A stretch of 64,000 bases of DNA from Eubacterium sp. (GTDB taxonomy: Bacteria; Bacillota; Clostridia; Oscillospirales; Acutalibacteraceae), in NCBI GenBank assembly GCA_014465955.1, contig JACTVT010000004.1:6597-70596 (forward strand), read 5' to 3'. Each line of letters opens with the position of its first letter. Position 1 is the stretch's first letter. Positions 45,015 through 54,545 of this stretch are shown piece after piece. The notes under the pieces are model-generated. The model ran no database searches. It was not told where the DNA came from and was given only the letters and a program-made list of their open reading frames with translations. The translations under genes were made by a program, and so were the position numbers.

Positions 45015-46008
45015 ATATTTTATCCAACAATGCCGAAATCAGTTTTCTTGTTTCATCAATATCGCTCAGTTTAACAACGCTTGAACCCGAATGAATATAA
45101 CGGCATGGCAAAGATACTGCCATAACCTTTGAGCCTTTGCCTGCGCTTTGAATTGCACCTGCGTCGTTACCGCCTGCGATTACAGTTTTTGTCTGAACTT
45201 TTATATTTTTTTCTTTGGCAGTTTCAAAAGCAAGATTAAATAATTCCCTGTCATAAACGGTTCTTCCGTCCATAAATGATACAACAGGACCGTCACCGAG
45301 AACGCAGCATTTATTGCCGCCTGTTACGCCGTCAAGATCTGCGGCAGTAGTTGATTCAAGAACAATTGAAATATCACTCTGAACCGAAAAGGCGGTACAC
45401 TGTGAACCACGAAGACCGACTTCCTCCTGAACGTTAAAACAAAAACAAGTGTCATATTCAAGTTCCGACTTTATCAATTCAATCATAAGCATGCAGCCGA
45501 TTCTGTCATCAAGTGCTTTCGCCTTAACAAATCCGTCGCCGAATTCCTGATAATCAGAAACAAAATAAGCATAATCACCGAGAGAAACATATTTTTCTGC
45601 ATCCTCTTTATTTTTTGCACCAATGTCTATATACATTTTATCAAAGGAAGGTGCGCTCTTTTTTTCATCAGCACTTAAAAGATGAACTGCTTTGGCGCCT
45701 ATAACACCTTTTGTACCGTTGATATCAACCACCCTGTCAATAACAACACGGGGATCTATTCCGCCGACAGGACTGAATTTCAGATAACCATCTTCTGTAA
45801 TATAAGTGATGATAAATCCTACCTCGTCCATATGAGCAGAAATCATAACCTTTTTATCAGGTATCTTTTTGCCCTTTTTTAAAGCAATAACCGAACCGAG
45901 TGCATCGACCGAATAATCACAGTAATTCCTAATTTCATTTATTATATATTCACGAACACGGCTCTCATCACCCGATGTGCCGTTTAACAAGCAAAGATTT
46001 TCAAGCAC
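45007..46008 (-). CDS. M42-family aminopeptidase, second of a tandem pair
   Basis: A cytoplasmic dodecameric metal aminopeptidase family (FrvX/PepA-like). Metal ligands and catalytic residues are visible: 'ISAHMDEVG', 'ALDDRIGC', 'NVQEEVGLRG', and the C-terminal 'CRYIHSGSS'. GTG 46008 (AGGTG 6 nt upstream, 333 aa, 8-nt overlap) is preferred over the ATG at 46044, which would overlap the previous gene by 44 nt. The pair with the next gene suggests a duplication. Confidence 0.87.
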   Translation of the reverse strand: MLENLCLLNGTSGDESRVREYIINEIRNYCDYSVDALGSVIALKKGKKIPDKKVMISAHMDEVGFIITYITEDGYLKFSPVGGIDPRVVIDRVVDINGTKGVIGAKAVHLLSADEKKSAPSFDKMYIDIGAKNKEDAEKYVSLGDYAYFVSDYQEFGDGFVKAKALDDRIGCMLMIELIKSELEYDTCFCFNVQEEVGLRGSQCTAFSVQSDISIVLESTTAADLDGVTGGNKCCVLGDGPVVSFMDGRTVYDRELFNLAFETAKEKNIKVQTKTVIAGGNDAGAIQSAGKGSKVMAVSLPCRYIHSGSSVVKLSDIDETRKLISALLDKIYD

Positions 46009-47017
46009 TCTGAACACCTGCCTTTTCCTTAACATATGCAGCAATTAATTTGCTTACACTTTCAACATCATTTATATAAACAACTTCAACGGGGCTGTGC
46101 ATATATTTAAGCGGAATAGAGATAAGACCGCATTTTATACCGTTTTCGGTAAGCGAAATCACATCGGCATTTGTGCCTGTTTTACCGTTCATAATTTCAC
46201 ACTGATAAGGAATATTATCTTTTTCAGCAACACTTTTCAATATATTTGAAATATTTCTGTCAAGCGTAGGAGAATAGCCAATCATTGCGCCTTTTGAAAC
46301 AATGCCGCATTCTTCTTTATTACAATTCGGCGAATAGCCAAAAGAGACATCAACAGAAATACATTCATCTGCATTTACTGCAAAAGCGCCTGTTTTTGCA
46401 CCTCGTGTACCGACTTCTTCCTGCGTTGAAAACAAAACGGTAACTTTAACAGGCAGTTTTTTCAGTTCATCAAGAGCGAGCAGAATTGACGCTATGCCTG
46501 TTCTGTCATCAAGGCAGTTTGAAGAAATTTGATTATTAAGAAGCGGTGTAAACTGACGTTTAAATGTAACCCTGTCACCTAGAGAAACAAGTTTTTCAGC
46601 CTCTTCCCTGCTCAAACCGATATCAATTGAAATTTCATTCATATCGGGAACTTTGTGTTCATCATCTGCGCTCTGCAGATGCGGCGGAAGTGTTGAGATA
46701 ACACCCATAATTTCCTGTCTGCCCCAAACTGTGACTTCATAGCCTAAAAGCATTCTTTTATCAATACCTCCGACTGCGCCGACCTTTAAAGATCCGTCAT
46801 CAGTTATTGAAGTGACAACCATCCCTATTTCATCAAGATGAGCATCAAGAAGAATATGATATCCCTCACCGAAAGTGCAGGTAACATTATTCATTGCATC
46901 TACCTGAACTTCTCCGTAGGGCGAAAGAGCATTTTTTAAATATTCAATCATTCTTTCTTCACAGCCTGATACGGCAGGAATACTAACCAAATCTTTAATC
47001 AAATCAACTGTTTTCAT
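46001..47017 (-). CDS. M42-family aminopeptidase, first of a tandem pair
   Basis: Same family as its downstream neighbour, 338 aa. Metal and catalytic blocks are 'LLDAHLDEIG', 'NCLDDRTG', 'STQEEVGTRG', 'DVSFGYSPN' and 'KYMHSPVEV'. The two copies differ over most of their length, so the duplication is old and their specificity may differ; M42 paralogs can form mixed complexes. The ATG shares a base with the murD stop (TAATG). Confidence 0.88.
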   Translation of the reverse strand: MKTVDLIKDLVSIPAVSGCEERMIEYLKNALSPYGEVQVDAMNNVTCTFGEGYHILLDAHLDEIGMVVTSITDDGSLKVGAVGGIDKRMLLGYEVTVWGRQEIMGVISTLPPHLQSADDEHKVPDMNEISIDIGLSREEAEKLVSLGDRVTFKRQFTPLLNNQISSNCLDDRTGIASILLALDELKKLPVKVTVLFSTQEEVGTRGAKTGAFAVNADECISVDVSFGYSPNCNKEECGIVSKGAMIGYSPTLDRNISNILKSVAEKDNIPYQCEIMNGKTGTNADVISLTENGIKCGLISIPLKYMHSPVEVVYINDVESVSKLIAAYVKEKAGVQSA

Positions 47018-48456
47018 TATTCACCAAATCCGTTTACAAGTTCTTTAAATTTTCTGCCCCTATATTCAAAAGTTTTAAACTGATCAAACGCAGGGCAGGC
47101 AGGGCAAAGCGAAACAATATCGCCGCTTACTGCTTTATCTTTTGCAATAATGAGTGCATTTCCCATTGTATCTGTTTTTACAATTTCAATATCGCTGCTT
47201 TTATAATCAGCAGACGAAACAACTGCATCATAAATTTTATCAGCCGTAGCACCGTTCAAGACAAGCAATTTAACCTTATCAAGAATATACGGCACCATTG
47301 TGCTCATATCATTACCCTTATCAGAACCACCGCAAATCATAATGATTTTCTGATTAAAAGCATTAAGTCCGCTGATAACTCTTGACGGCGAAGTTGCAAT
47401 GGAATCGTTATAATATTTTACTCCGTTATATTCACGCACAAACTCAATTCTGTGTTCAACACCGCCGAAGGTCTGAGCAACATTTTTCATCGTTTCGGGG
47501 TTAACAATTCCCCATACTGCCGCTATTGCCGTGCAGTAATTATCAACATTATGAATACCGGGAATAATAATATTATTTCTGTTCATTACAACAGTTTTAC
47601 TGCCGTTTTCTGCGTAAACAATATCACCGTTATCAGTAAGATATGCACCGTTTTCAACTGCATGAGTGAGTGAAAATTCATACAATTTCCCACGAACATC
47701 ATAGCGCATATCATGATACACTCTTCCGCCGATTGAATAATCACAGTCAGCATTAAGCACAGTTCTTGCATTACTGCTTTGATAAATCAGAATATTACGC
47801 TTTGAATCTACATATTCATCAAGGCTGATATGGTGGTCAAGATGTGTGCTTTCAATATTTGTAACTACTGCAATATCGGGCTTATTAACCATATTGCCCA
47901 TAGTTAAAAGTTGGAACGAAGACAGTTCAACAACTGCATAATCATCTTCTGTAATTTTATCAAGTTCGCACATTAATGCCTTACCGATATTGCCGCCTAA
48001 AAATACGGTTTTACCCTCTGCCTTAAGCATTTCGGATATAATGGTTGTAGTGGTCGTCTTGCCATTAGAGCCTGTTACTGCGATAATTTTTGCAGGGCAA
48101 AAACTGAAAAACACTTCCATTTCGCTTGTAACAGTCTGACCTCTTTCGATACACTCGCCGATCCAATTATTCTGAAAAGGAAGAATGCCGTTTGAACGGA
48201 AAACGATATCCATATCAGTTAAAACGTCAAGATAATTCTCACCAAGTGAAAAATGGACACCGAGTTCTTCAAGCCTTGCACAGATGTCTTCGCCTATATA
48301 CGCTTTATCTCTCTTATCACAGGCATAAACTTCAATGCCATATGATGCAAGCCATTCGGCACACGGCGTATTTGCCACACCCATACCGACAAAAGCAACC
48401 TTCTTATCTTTTAAATATTCTAAAAACTCTTTGTAATCTTTGATATTATTAAACAT
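47017..48456 (-). CDS. murD: UDP-N-acetylmuramoyl-L-alanine--D-glutamate ligase
   Basis: Adds D-Glu to the peptidoglycan precursor. The ATP loop is 'AVTGSNGKTTTTTIISEML'. Later signatures are 'NIESTHLDHHIS', 'GGVEHRIEFV' and 'YYNDSIATSPSR', typical for MurD. 479 aa. Unlike B. subtilis, it is not in a division-cell-wall cluster but heads a run with peptidase genes. The Shine-Dalgarno GGTGAT (48463-48468) lies inside a long inverted repeat of the upstream leader. Confidence 0.94.
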   Translation of the reverse strand: MFNNIKDYKEFLEYLKDKKVAFVGMGVANTPCAEWLASYGIEVYACDKRDKAYIGEDICARLEELGVHFSLGENYLDVLTDMDIVFRSNGILPFQNNWIGECIERGQTVTSEMEVFFSFCPAKIIAVTGSNGKTTTTTIISEMLKAEGKTVFLGGNIGKALMCELDKITEDDYAVVELSSFQLLTMGNMVNKPDIAVVTNIESTHLDHHISLDEYVDSKRNILIYQSSNARTVLNADCDYSIGGRVYHDMRYDVRGKLYEFSLTHAVENGAYLTDNGDIVYAENGSKTVVMNRNNIIIPGIHNVDNYCTAIAAVWGIVNPETMKNVAQTFGGVEHRIEFVREYNGVKYYNDSIATSPSRVISGLNAFNQKIIMICGGSDKGNDMSTMVPYILDKVKLLVLNGATADKIYDAVVSSADYKSSDIEIVKTDTMGNALIIAKDKAVSGDIVSLCPACPAFDQFKTFEYRGRKFKELVNGFGE

Positions 48457-48460
48457 AAAA

Positions 48461-48623
48461 TAATCACCATAGCCTTTCAGGCTACAAAAAATTAATTAAA
48501 AGTCATTAACGCCTCTTGCAGCCTGGTAAGGCGTTAATGGTGATTACAGCCATCTCAAAATTTTGCTACAGGCAAATTTTGAGGGCAATATAATCGTAAT
48601 AGTGTGATTTTTCACACTATTAC
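48461..48623 (-). promoter_or_regulatory. Structured murD leader with nested hairpins enclosing the Shine-Dalgarno
   Basis: In minus-strand sense: GTAATAGTGTGA/TCACACTATTAC (48623-48596, perfect 12 bp), CTCAAAATTTGC/GCAAAATTTTGAG (48583-48554), UAAUCACCAU (48546-48537) with AUGGUGAUUA (48470-48461), enclosing CATTAACGCCT/AGGCGTTAATG (48539-48504) and AGCCT-GAA-AGGCT (48483-48471). The outer helix contains the murD Shine-Dalgarno. The loop of the inner hairpin has CAGGCT, which can pair with AGCCTG nearby, as a pseudoknot. It may be a cis-regulatory RNA or a composite of palindromic repeats. Confidence 0.55.
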
Positions 48624-48625
48624 CT

Positions 48626-49459
48626 CTAATGCGAATAAAATGTGCCATCTTTAAAATCTTTTATATTAAATGCTTTCATTCTTTCTTCAAGTTCATCCTG
48701 AAAAGCCATATGGCGCTCACCTTTAAGATTATCGGAAATAGGCGATGAAGAATTCATTACATATTTTAATATCATCTGCTGGCACTTAGTTTCCATATTA
48801 CCGAGAAAATAGCACTTTTTTGTTTCAGGCTCAACGATGCAGAGTGCAATTTTTAACTGCTCTTTTTTTCCGAGCGGAGTAATCATTTTTGAAACTGCAA
48901 CTGCATCATCTTCCGCCTTGTCTGTAACAAAGCACATAACGGCGTTGCCCTTGCGCTTAATTTTATGTATGGTAATATCTGTAATCACCGTATCAAGATA
49001 TGCAAGCACATCGTTTCTTGATACTTTGGAAATATTAGCGGCATAGAAGAATTCATTTTTCTTTTCAGCGCATATATCAAAATCAAATTCACTGATTTCG
49101 GTATTCTGTGTAATACTATAACCGTTATGCTTAAATTCATCAGTAAGATGATTTATAAAATCACGCTCATTATTTGCAGTCACAGAAGTATAGTAATAAG
49201 CATAATCATCTATCTCTTTTTCGGTTCTTTCAAGAAAAGAATTGCTTTTGCCGTATCTGCTGTAGTACAGAAAAATGATACAAAGCGCAAGCAAAGCAAA
49301 CACCTGACTGGCATAATTCAAAATCACAAACAACTGATTACTGTAATTCTGTACGGTAGGCGTAATGCCGATAAAAATAAGGATATAAGCAACTGTAAAT
49401 CCGATCAAGCCTTTCATTATTTTAAATAGGCGTTTCTGTTTTTTTCTGAATTCTCTCAT
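48626..49459 (-). CDS. Unknown membrane protein with two N-terminal helices
   Basis: 277 aa with no family I recognise. A basic N-terminus (MREFRKKQKRLFK) leads into two hydrophobic helices (about residues 17-33 and 42-66), then a soluble domain of about 200 residues. Part of that domain ('ERDFINHLTDEFKHNGYSI', 'CAEKKNEFFYAANIS') has the look of a restriction-endonuclease-like or sensor fold, but no catalytic motif is clear. It overlaps the ligA stop by 4 nt, so it is coupled to DNA ligase. Confidence 0.75.
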   Translation of the reverse strand: MREFRKKQKRLFKIMKGLIGFTVAYILIFIGITPTVQNYSNQLFVILNYASQVFALLALCIIFLYYSRYGKSNSFLERTEKEIDDYAYYYTSVTANNERDFINHLTDEFKHNGYSITQNTEISEFDFDICAEKKNEFFYAANISKVSRNDVLAYLDTVITDITIHKIKRKGNAVMCFVTDKAEDDAVAVSKMITPLGKKEQLKIALCIVEPETKKCYFLGNMETKCQQMILKYVMNSSSPISDNLKGERHMAFQDELEERMKAFNIKDFKDGTFYSH

Positions 49460-51432
49460 TTTATCATTTCCATAAATTCATTTTCATTAATTATCTGTAT
49501 TCCGAGTGCATTTGCTTTATCGAGTTTGCTTCCTGCCTCTTCTCCTGCAAGCACATAAGTTGTTTTTTTAGATACACTTGAAGAAGTTTTACCGCCGAAA
49601 GACTCAATAATTGCAGACGCCTCTGAGCGTTTCAGGGTAGGCAGAGTGCCCGTTAAAACAAACGTCATACCCTTAAACCGTTCATCTTCAACAACCGAAA
49701 GCGAATTCATATTCACGCCGCTTGATTTAAGGCTTTCAATTAATTCCTTCGTTTTTTCATTGCCGAAATAATCAGCAACACTTTCAGCCATTACCAAACC
49801 GAAGCCGTCAATTTCTAAAATATCATCAACCGATGCAGTCATTATGGCGTCAATGTTTTTAAAATGATCTGACAGTATTTTTCCTGCTTTTGCACCGATA
49901 TGTCTTATTCCGAGTGCAAAAATCAACTTTGACAAATCATTCTCTTTTGACTTTTCGATTGAAGCAATAATATTATTTATACTTTTTTCTTTAAATCCCT
50001 CTAAATTTTCCGATGCAATTTTATCATAAGTCAAAGAATAAATATCCTCGGTTTTTTCAATAAGATGATTATCAGAGAAGGTTTCAAGTATTGCAGGACC
50101 GAGTCCCTCAATATCCATCGCATCACGGCTGCAGAAATGAATAAGATTGCGCAGCAACTGAGCAGGACAGTCCGAATTTATACATCGTATTGCCGCCTCG
50201 CCGTCTTCTCTTATAACCTTACTGCCGCAACTTGGGCAGATTTCGGGGTAAACAAAAGTATCATTGCCGCCTTTTTCATTCACACAACGAACCTCGGGAA
50301 TAATATCACCTGCTTTGCGCACGGTTACAATATCGCCGATTGCAATGCCTTTTTCGTTTATAAAATCTTGATTATGAAGTGTTGCACGCGACACGGTTGT
50401 GCCTGCAAGGTGAACAGGCTCCAACACTGCCGTAGGCGTAAGAACACCTGTTCTGCCGACAGCGATTTCAATGTCAATCAGTTTCGTCTGCTTTTCTTCA
50501 GGAGGATATTTAAAGGCAACCGCCCATTTAGGGAACTTAGCGGTAGAGCCGAGCTCACTGCGAATCGCAAAATCGTCAACCTTAATTACCGCGCCGTCAA
50601 TATCAAATTCAAGATCTCCGCGCTTTTCTCCGATTTTGTAAATCTGTTTTATAGCGTCACTGATATTATCAACAAGTGTATAATCCGGCACCGTATTGAA
50701 ACCGAGCGTTTTAAGATAATCAAGGCTTTCTTTATGAGAATTTAAAGTAACGCCGTCAATCTGCTGAATGTTAAAAACAAAAATATCAAGTCCCCTTGAA
50801 GCGGTAACCTTACTGTCTTTTTGTCTTAATGAACCCGCAGCAGCGTTCCTTGGATTTTTAAAAGGTGTTTCACCGTTAAGCAACTGACGGTCTACAACTC
50901 TTTCAAAACTCTTTTTCGGCATATAAACTTCGCCGCGAACTTCAAGATAAGGAACTGTCTCGTTAAGTTTAAGCGGAATATTGTGAATAACACGCAGATT
51001 GCCGCTGACATCTTCACCAACATCGCCGTCACCTCTTGTCGAGCCACGGACAAAAAGACCGTTTTTATATTCAAGGCTTACGGAAAGGCCGTCAATTTTA
51101 GGCTCAACACAGTATTTTGGCTTAAAGCCTGAATCATTTACTCTTTTTTCAAAATCAAATAATTCATCTTTTGAAAAAGCGTCCTGCAAAGATTCCATTC
51201 TAACGGTATGAATTACACTTTCAAAAGTATTATCAGCCTTGCCTCCTACTCTTTTTGTAGGCGAATCAACACTGTCATACTGCGGATATTTTTCTTCAAG
51301 AGCCTTTAAATCACGCATCATCATATCATACTCATAATCCTCTATTTCAGGGGAATCATCATTATAATATCTGTTGCTGTGATACTGCAGTGTTTTCCTT
51401 AAATCATTTATTTTTTTTTCAATCTCAGACAT
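49456..51432 (-). CDS. ligA: NAD-dependent DNA ligase
   Basis: Seals Okazaki fragments using NAD. The adenylated lysine is in 'CVEPKIDGLSVSLEY' (about residue 110), the zinc finger has 'CPSCGS' and 'CINSDCPAQ', helix-hairpin-helix repeats follow ('ALGIRHIGAKAG', 'EIDGFGLVMAE'), and a BRCT domain ends the protein ('GMTFVLTGTLP'). 658 aa. GGTGG precedes the ATG. A promoter -10 lies just upstream. Confidence 0.97.
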   Translation of the reverse strand: MSEIEKKINDLRKTLQYHSNRYYNDDSPEIEDYEYDMMMRDLKALEEKYPQYDSVDSPTKRVGGKADNTFESVIHTVRMESLQDAFSKDELFDFEKRVNDSGFKPKYCVEPKIDGLSVSLEYKNGLFVRGSTRGDGDVGEDVSGNLRVIHNIPLKLNETVPYLEVRGEVYMPKKSFERVVDRQLLNGETPFKNPRNAAAGSLRQKDSKVTASRGLDIFVFNIQQIDGVTLNSHKESLDYLKTLGFNTVPDYTLVDNISDAIKQIYKIGEKRGDLEFDIDGAVIKVDDFAIRSELGSTAKFPKWAVAFKYPPEEKQTKLIDIEIAVGRTGVLTPTAVLEPVHLAGTTVSRATLHNQDFINEKGIAIGDIVTVRKAGDIIPEVRCVNEKGGNDTFVYPEICPSCGSKVIREDGEAAIRCINSDCPAQLLRNLIHFCSRDAMDIEGLGPAILETFSDNHLIEKTEDIYSLTYDKIASENLEGFKEKSINNIIASIEKSKENDLSKLIFALGIRHIGAKAGKILSDHFKNIDAIMTASVDDILEIDGFGLVMAESVADYFGNEKTKELIESLKSSGVNMNSLSVVEDERFKGMTFVLTGTLPTLKRSEASAIIESFGGKTSSSVSKKTTYVLAGEEAGSKLDKANALGIQIINENEFMEMIK

Positions 51433-51455
51433 ACTACCACCAATAATTTTAATTC

Positions 51456-51461
51456 ATTATA
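51456..51461 (-). promoter_or_regulatory. Probable -10 element of the ligA operon promoter
   Basis: Perfect TATAAT (51461-51456) on the minus strand, about 24 nt before ligA. No good -35 hexamer is present at 16-18 nt, so the promoter would be weak or need an activator. Confidence 0.4.
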
Positions 51462-51537
51462 GTTTATCACATATATTGTAATTAATCAATTAAATAAGAT
51501 TACAAAAGTATTAAATTTATTTCTGATAAAGAAAAAA

Positions 51538-51559
51538 GCAGGCGCTGAAAAACGCCTGC
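51538..51559 (-). terminator. Terminator of tyrS
   Basis: GCAGGCG (51538-51544) and CGCCTGC (51553-51559) with an 8-nt loop, followed on the minus strand by TTTTTTC. It closes the long spoIIIA-to-tyrS run. Confidence 0.9.
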
Positions 51560-51567
51560 AATACAGT

Positions 51568-52788
51568 TTATTTTGTAAACTTGTGGAAAACCTTTTTACC
51601 TTTTCTTAAAATAACTTCACTGTCAAAATCCGATGCAGAAAGAGTCATATTCACATCGGTAACCTTTTCATCATTAACGGCTACGCCTCCCTGCTGAATA
51701 AGACGTCTGCCCTCGCCCTTTGATTTAGCAATACCCGATTTAATCATCATATCAAGAACCGAAACAACGCCGTCTGTAAAATCGTCATCTGTAAGCGTTG
51801 TTGAAGGCATATTTGAATTATCAGCACCGCCTGCAAAAAGAGCCTTTGCCGCAGTCTGTGCCTTCACTGCCTCTTCCTCATCATGAACCAGTTTTGTAAG
51901 TTCAAAAGCAAGAACTTCTTTAGCCTTATTAATCTCTGCGCCTTCAAGTTTTTCATACTTTGCAATTTCTTCAATCGGAAGGAATGTAAGCAGTTTCATA
52001 CATTTGATAACATCGGCATCATCAACATTACGCCAGTACTGATAAAATTCATACGGTGATGTTTTTTCAGGGTCAAGCCACACTGCACCCTTTTCTGTTT
52101 TACCCATCTTCTTGCCCTCTGAATTGGTAAGAAGGGTAATCGTCATAGCGTCAGCCTCACCGCCGAGTTTTCTTCTGACAAGTTCCATACCGCCAATCAT
52201 ATTTGACCACTGATCATCGCCGCCGAACTGAAGATTACAGCCGTATTTCTGATACAGAGTATAGAAATCATAACTCTGCATAATCATATAGTTAAATTCA
52301 AGGAAAGAAAGTCCCCGCTCCATTCTCTGCTTATAGCATTCAAAAGAAAGCATACGGTTAACAGAAAAACAAGCACCAACTTCTCTCAAAACATCAATAT
52401 AATTAAGGTCAAGCAGCCAATCGGCATTATTAACCATCAATGCCTTGCCTTCTGAAAAATCAATGAATTTAGACATCTGCTTTTTAAAACAGGCACAATT
52501 ATGTTCAATCGTTTCTTTTGTCATCATTTTACGCATATCGGTTTTACCGCTCGGGTCACCGATCATACCTGTACCGCCGCCGATAAGGGCGATGGGCTTA
52601 TTGCCTGCCTCCTGCAGTCTTTTCATTAGTGTTAAAGCCATAAAGTGACCGACATGAAGCGAATCGGCAGTCGGATCGAAACCGATATAAAACACTGCCT
52701 TACCATTATTAATCAAATCACGCACTCTTGCCTCATCAGTAATCTGGGCAATAAGACCGCGCTGCTGTAATTCTTCATATACTCCCAT
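51568..52788 (-). CDS. tyrS: Tyrosyl-tRNA synthetase
   Basis: Charges tRNA-Tyr. The class I HIGH motif reads 'SLHVGHFM' and the KMSKS loop reads 'GKKMGKTEKG'. The substrate loop 'GGDDQWSNM' and a C-terminal S4 RNA-binding domain ('GRRLIQQGGVAVND') are present. 406 aa. A strong GGAGG Shine-Dalgarno is seen. The leader to recN is only 92 nt, so no T-box riboswitch fits, although tyrS often has one in Firmicutes. Confidence 0.97.
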   Translation of the reverse strand: MGVYEELQQRGLIAQITDEARVRDLINNGKAVFYIGFDPTADSLHVGHFMALTLMKRLQEAGNKPIALIGGGTGMIGDPSGKTDMRKMMTKETIEHNCACFKKQMSKFIDFSEGKALMVNNADWLLDLNYIDVLREVGACFSVNRMLSFECYKQRMERGLSFLEFNYMIMQSYDFYTLYQKYGCNLQFGGDDQWSNMIGGMELVRRKLGGEADAMTITLLTNSEGKKMGKTEKGAVWLDPEKTSPYEFYQYWRNVDDADVIKCMKLLTFLPIEEIAKYEKLEGAEINKAKEVLAFELTKLVHDEEEAVKAQTAAKALFAGGADNSNMPSTTLTDDDFTDGVVSVLDMMIKSGIAKSKGEGRRLIQQGGVAVNDEKVTDVNMTLSASDFDSEVILRKGKKVFHKFTK

Positions 52789-52880
52789 TTATATATCCTC
52801 CAAATAAATTAATTTTGATTATTGTAAAACTTATAAACAAGTACCGTTTTTAACTTTTTGTTCAATATTCGTTCCCATTA

Positions 52881-54545
52881 TTATTCCTCTGAAAGCAACA
52901 ATTCCTCAGCACTTTTAAGCAAAGTATCCGTTATTTCAAGACCGCCCATAATCCGGGCAAGTTCTTTCTTTCTGCCGTCAAAATCAAGTGCGTTCACACT
53001 TGTATAAGTTCTGTTGTTATTTACAGATTTTTTAATAAGATAATGTTCATTTGCCACTGATGCAATCTGCGCAGAATGCGTTACACATATAACCTGTGCA
53101 TTATTCGAAACGGATTTTAACCGCAAGCCGATTTTTCTGCTTGCTCTGCCGGAAACACCTGTATCAATTTCATCAAAAATTAAAGTTCCGATTGTGTCAT
53201 TATAGGCTATTATACTTTTAATTGCAAGCATAATTCGTGAAAGTTCACCGCCCGAGGCAATTTTTGCAAGCGGTTTTGCAGATTCACCCGCATTTGTTGC
53301 AATTAAAAATTCAATTTTATCATAACCGTTTGAAGTCAGATTGCCTTTATCAAAATGAACCTCAAACGAAATCTTGGGCATATCAAGAAATTCAAGTTGT
53401 TCCTTTACCGCTTTTTCAAATTCTTTAGCAGTTTTCTTTCTCTCTTCGGAAAGTTTGTCAGCAAGTTCAACTGCTTTTTCAAAATACTCATCATACTGTG
53501 CCGTTAAAATTTCAAGTTCCTCGTCATTATATAAAATTGAGTTTCTCTTCTTTTCGGCGTTATTGAGAAATGCAAGCATTTCCTCTTCGGTATTGCCATA
53601 TTTTAAACTTAATCTATACAATAAATCAAGCCGTTCTTCAACTTTCTCTCGTTCTCTTTCATCAAATTCAAGTTGTGATAACTGAATTGAAATCAAATCT
53701 TTAATTTCTTCAAGATTATCAGCCATATCATACAATCTGACTGATATATTTTCAAGTTCTGAATTATTATTTACTTCCGATACTTCTTTTGCACCTAAAC
53801 CGATAAGTGAAACTGCGCCCTGATTTTCATCATCACCGTTAAGAAAATACAATGTATTATTCAGCGCATTTAAAATATTTTCACTGTTTTCTATAATCGC
53901 TTTTTTCTTTAATAATTCTGCACGTTCACCGACTGTTATTTCAGCGTCACTGAGTTCTTTAATCTGATAATCAAGCAGTTCAAGTTCTTTATCCTTACTC
54001 TCCTCATCAACAGTAACTGCTTTAAGTTTTCGTCTGACGGTAATGAGACTGTGAAAACACTTTTTATAACTTTGTAGGATACTTTTGTCGCTGCACATCA
54101 TATCAATAAATTCAAAATGCTTATCAGGGTTTAAAAGTGCCTGACTGTCGTGCTGACCGTGAATGTTGACAAGTAACTGACCGACCTCTTTGAGCATAGA
54201 AACAGTAACGGAGTTGCCGTTAATTTTGCAGACAGATTTACCATTTGCAGTAATCTTTCTTGTAACAAGCACACCGTCTTCGGCATCGGCATCAAAACCG
54301 AATGATTTAATTTTATCAATAACATTATCTGCAGCATTATCAAAAAAGGCGGAAACAAAAGCATAATCTGCACCGTTTCTGACAAGTTCACGTGATGTTC
54401 TTTCGCCGAGAATAGCATTTATAGAGTCTACAACAATAGATTTGCCGGCTCCCGTTTCACCCGTGAGAACATTAAGTCCTTCACTGAATTCAATTTCTGC
54501 TTTTTCAATAACTGCAATGTTTTCTATATTAAGAGTTTTCAGCAT
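52881..54545 (-). CDS. recN: DNA repair protein RecN
   Basis: An SMC-like ATPase that acts at double-strand breaks. Walker A is 'GETGAGKSIVVDS' near the N-terminus, a long coiled coil fills the centre (about residues 160-350), and the C-terminal Walker B is 'TLIFDEIDTGVSGRAS'. 554 aa. Start lies 17 nt inside argR, with GGAGA upstream. The argR-recN order is typical of Firmicutes. Confidence 0.96.
   Translation of the reverse strand: MLKTLNIENIAVIEKAEIEFSEGLNVLTGETGAGKSIVVDSINAILGERTSRELVRNGADYAFVSAFFDNAADNVIDKIKSFGFDADAEDGVLVTRKITANGKSVCKINGNSVTVSMLKEVGQLLVNIHGQHDSQALLNPDKHFEFIDMMCSDKSILQSYKKCFHSLITVRRKLKAVTVDEESKDKELELLDYQIKELSDAEITVGERAELLKKKAIIENSENILNALNNTLYFLNGDDENQGAVSLIGLGAKEVSEVNNNSELENISVRLYDMADNLEEIKDLISIQLSQLEFDEREREKVEERLDLLYRLSLKYGNTEEEMLAFLNNAEKKRNSILYNDEELEILTAQYDEYFEKAVELADKLSEERKKTAKEFEKAVKEQLEFLDMPKISFEVHFDKGNLTSNGYDKIEFLIATNAGESAKPLAKIASGGELSRIMLAIKSIIAYNDTIGTLIFDEIDTGVSGRASRKIGLRLKSVSNNAQVICVTHSAQIASVANEHYLIKKSVNNNRTYTSVNALDFDGRKKELARIMGGLEITDTLLKSAEELLLSEE

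Noticed and set aside
50065..50745. 226-codon plus-strand frame within ligA
   Set aside because: It is wholly antisense to conserved ligase domains and has an unlikely composition rich in Cys, Asn and Arg.
52789..52880. T-box riboswitch before tyrS
   Set aside because: The gap is only 92 nt and lacks the conserved T-box sequence and a terminator.
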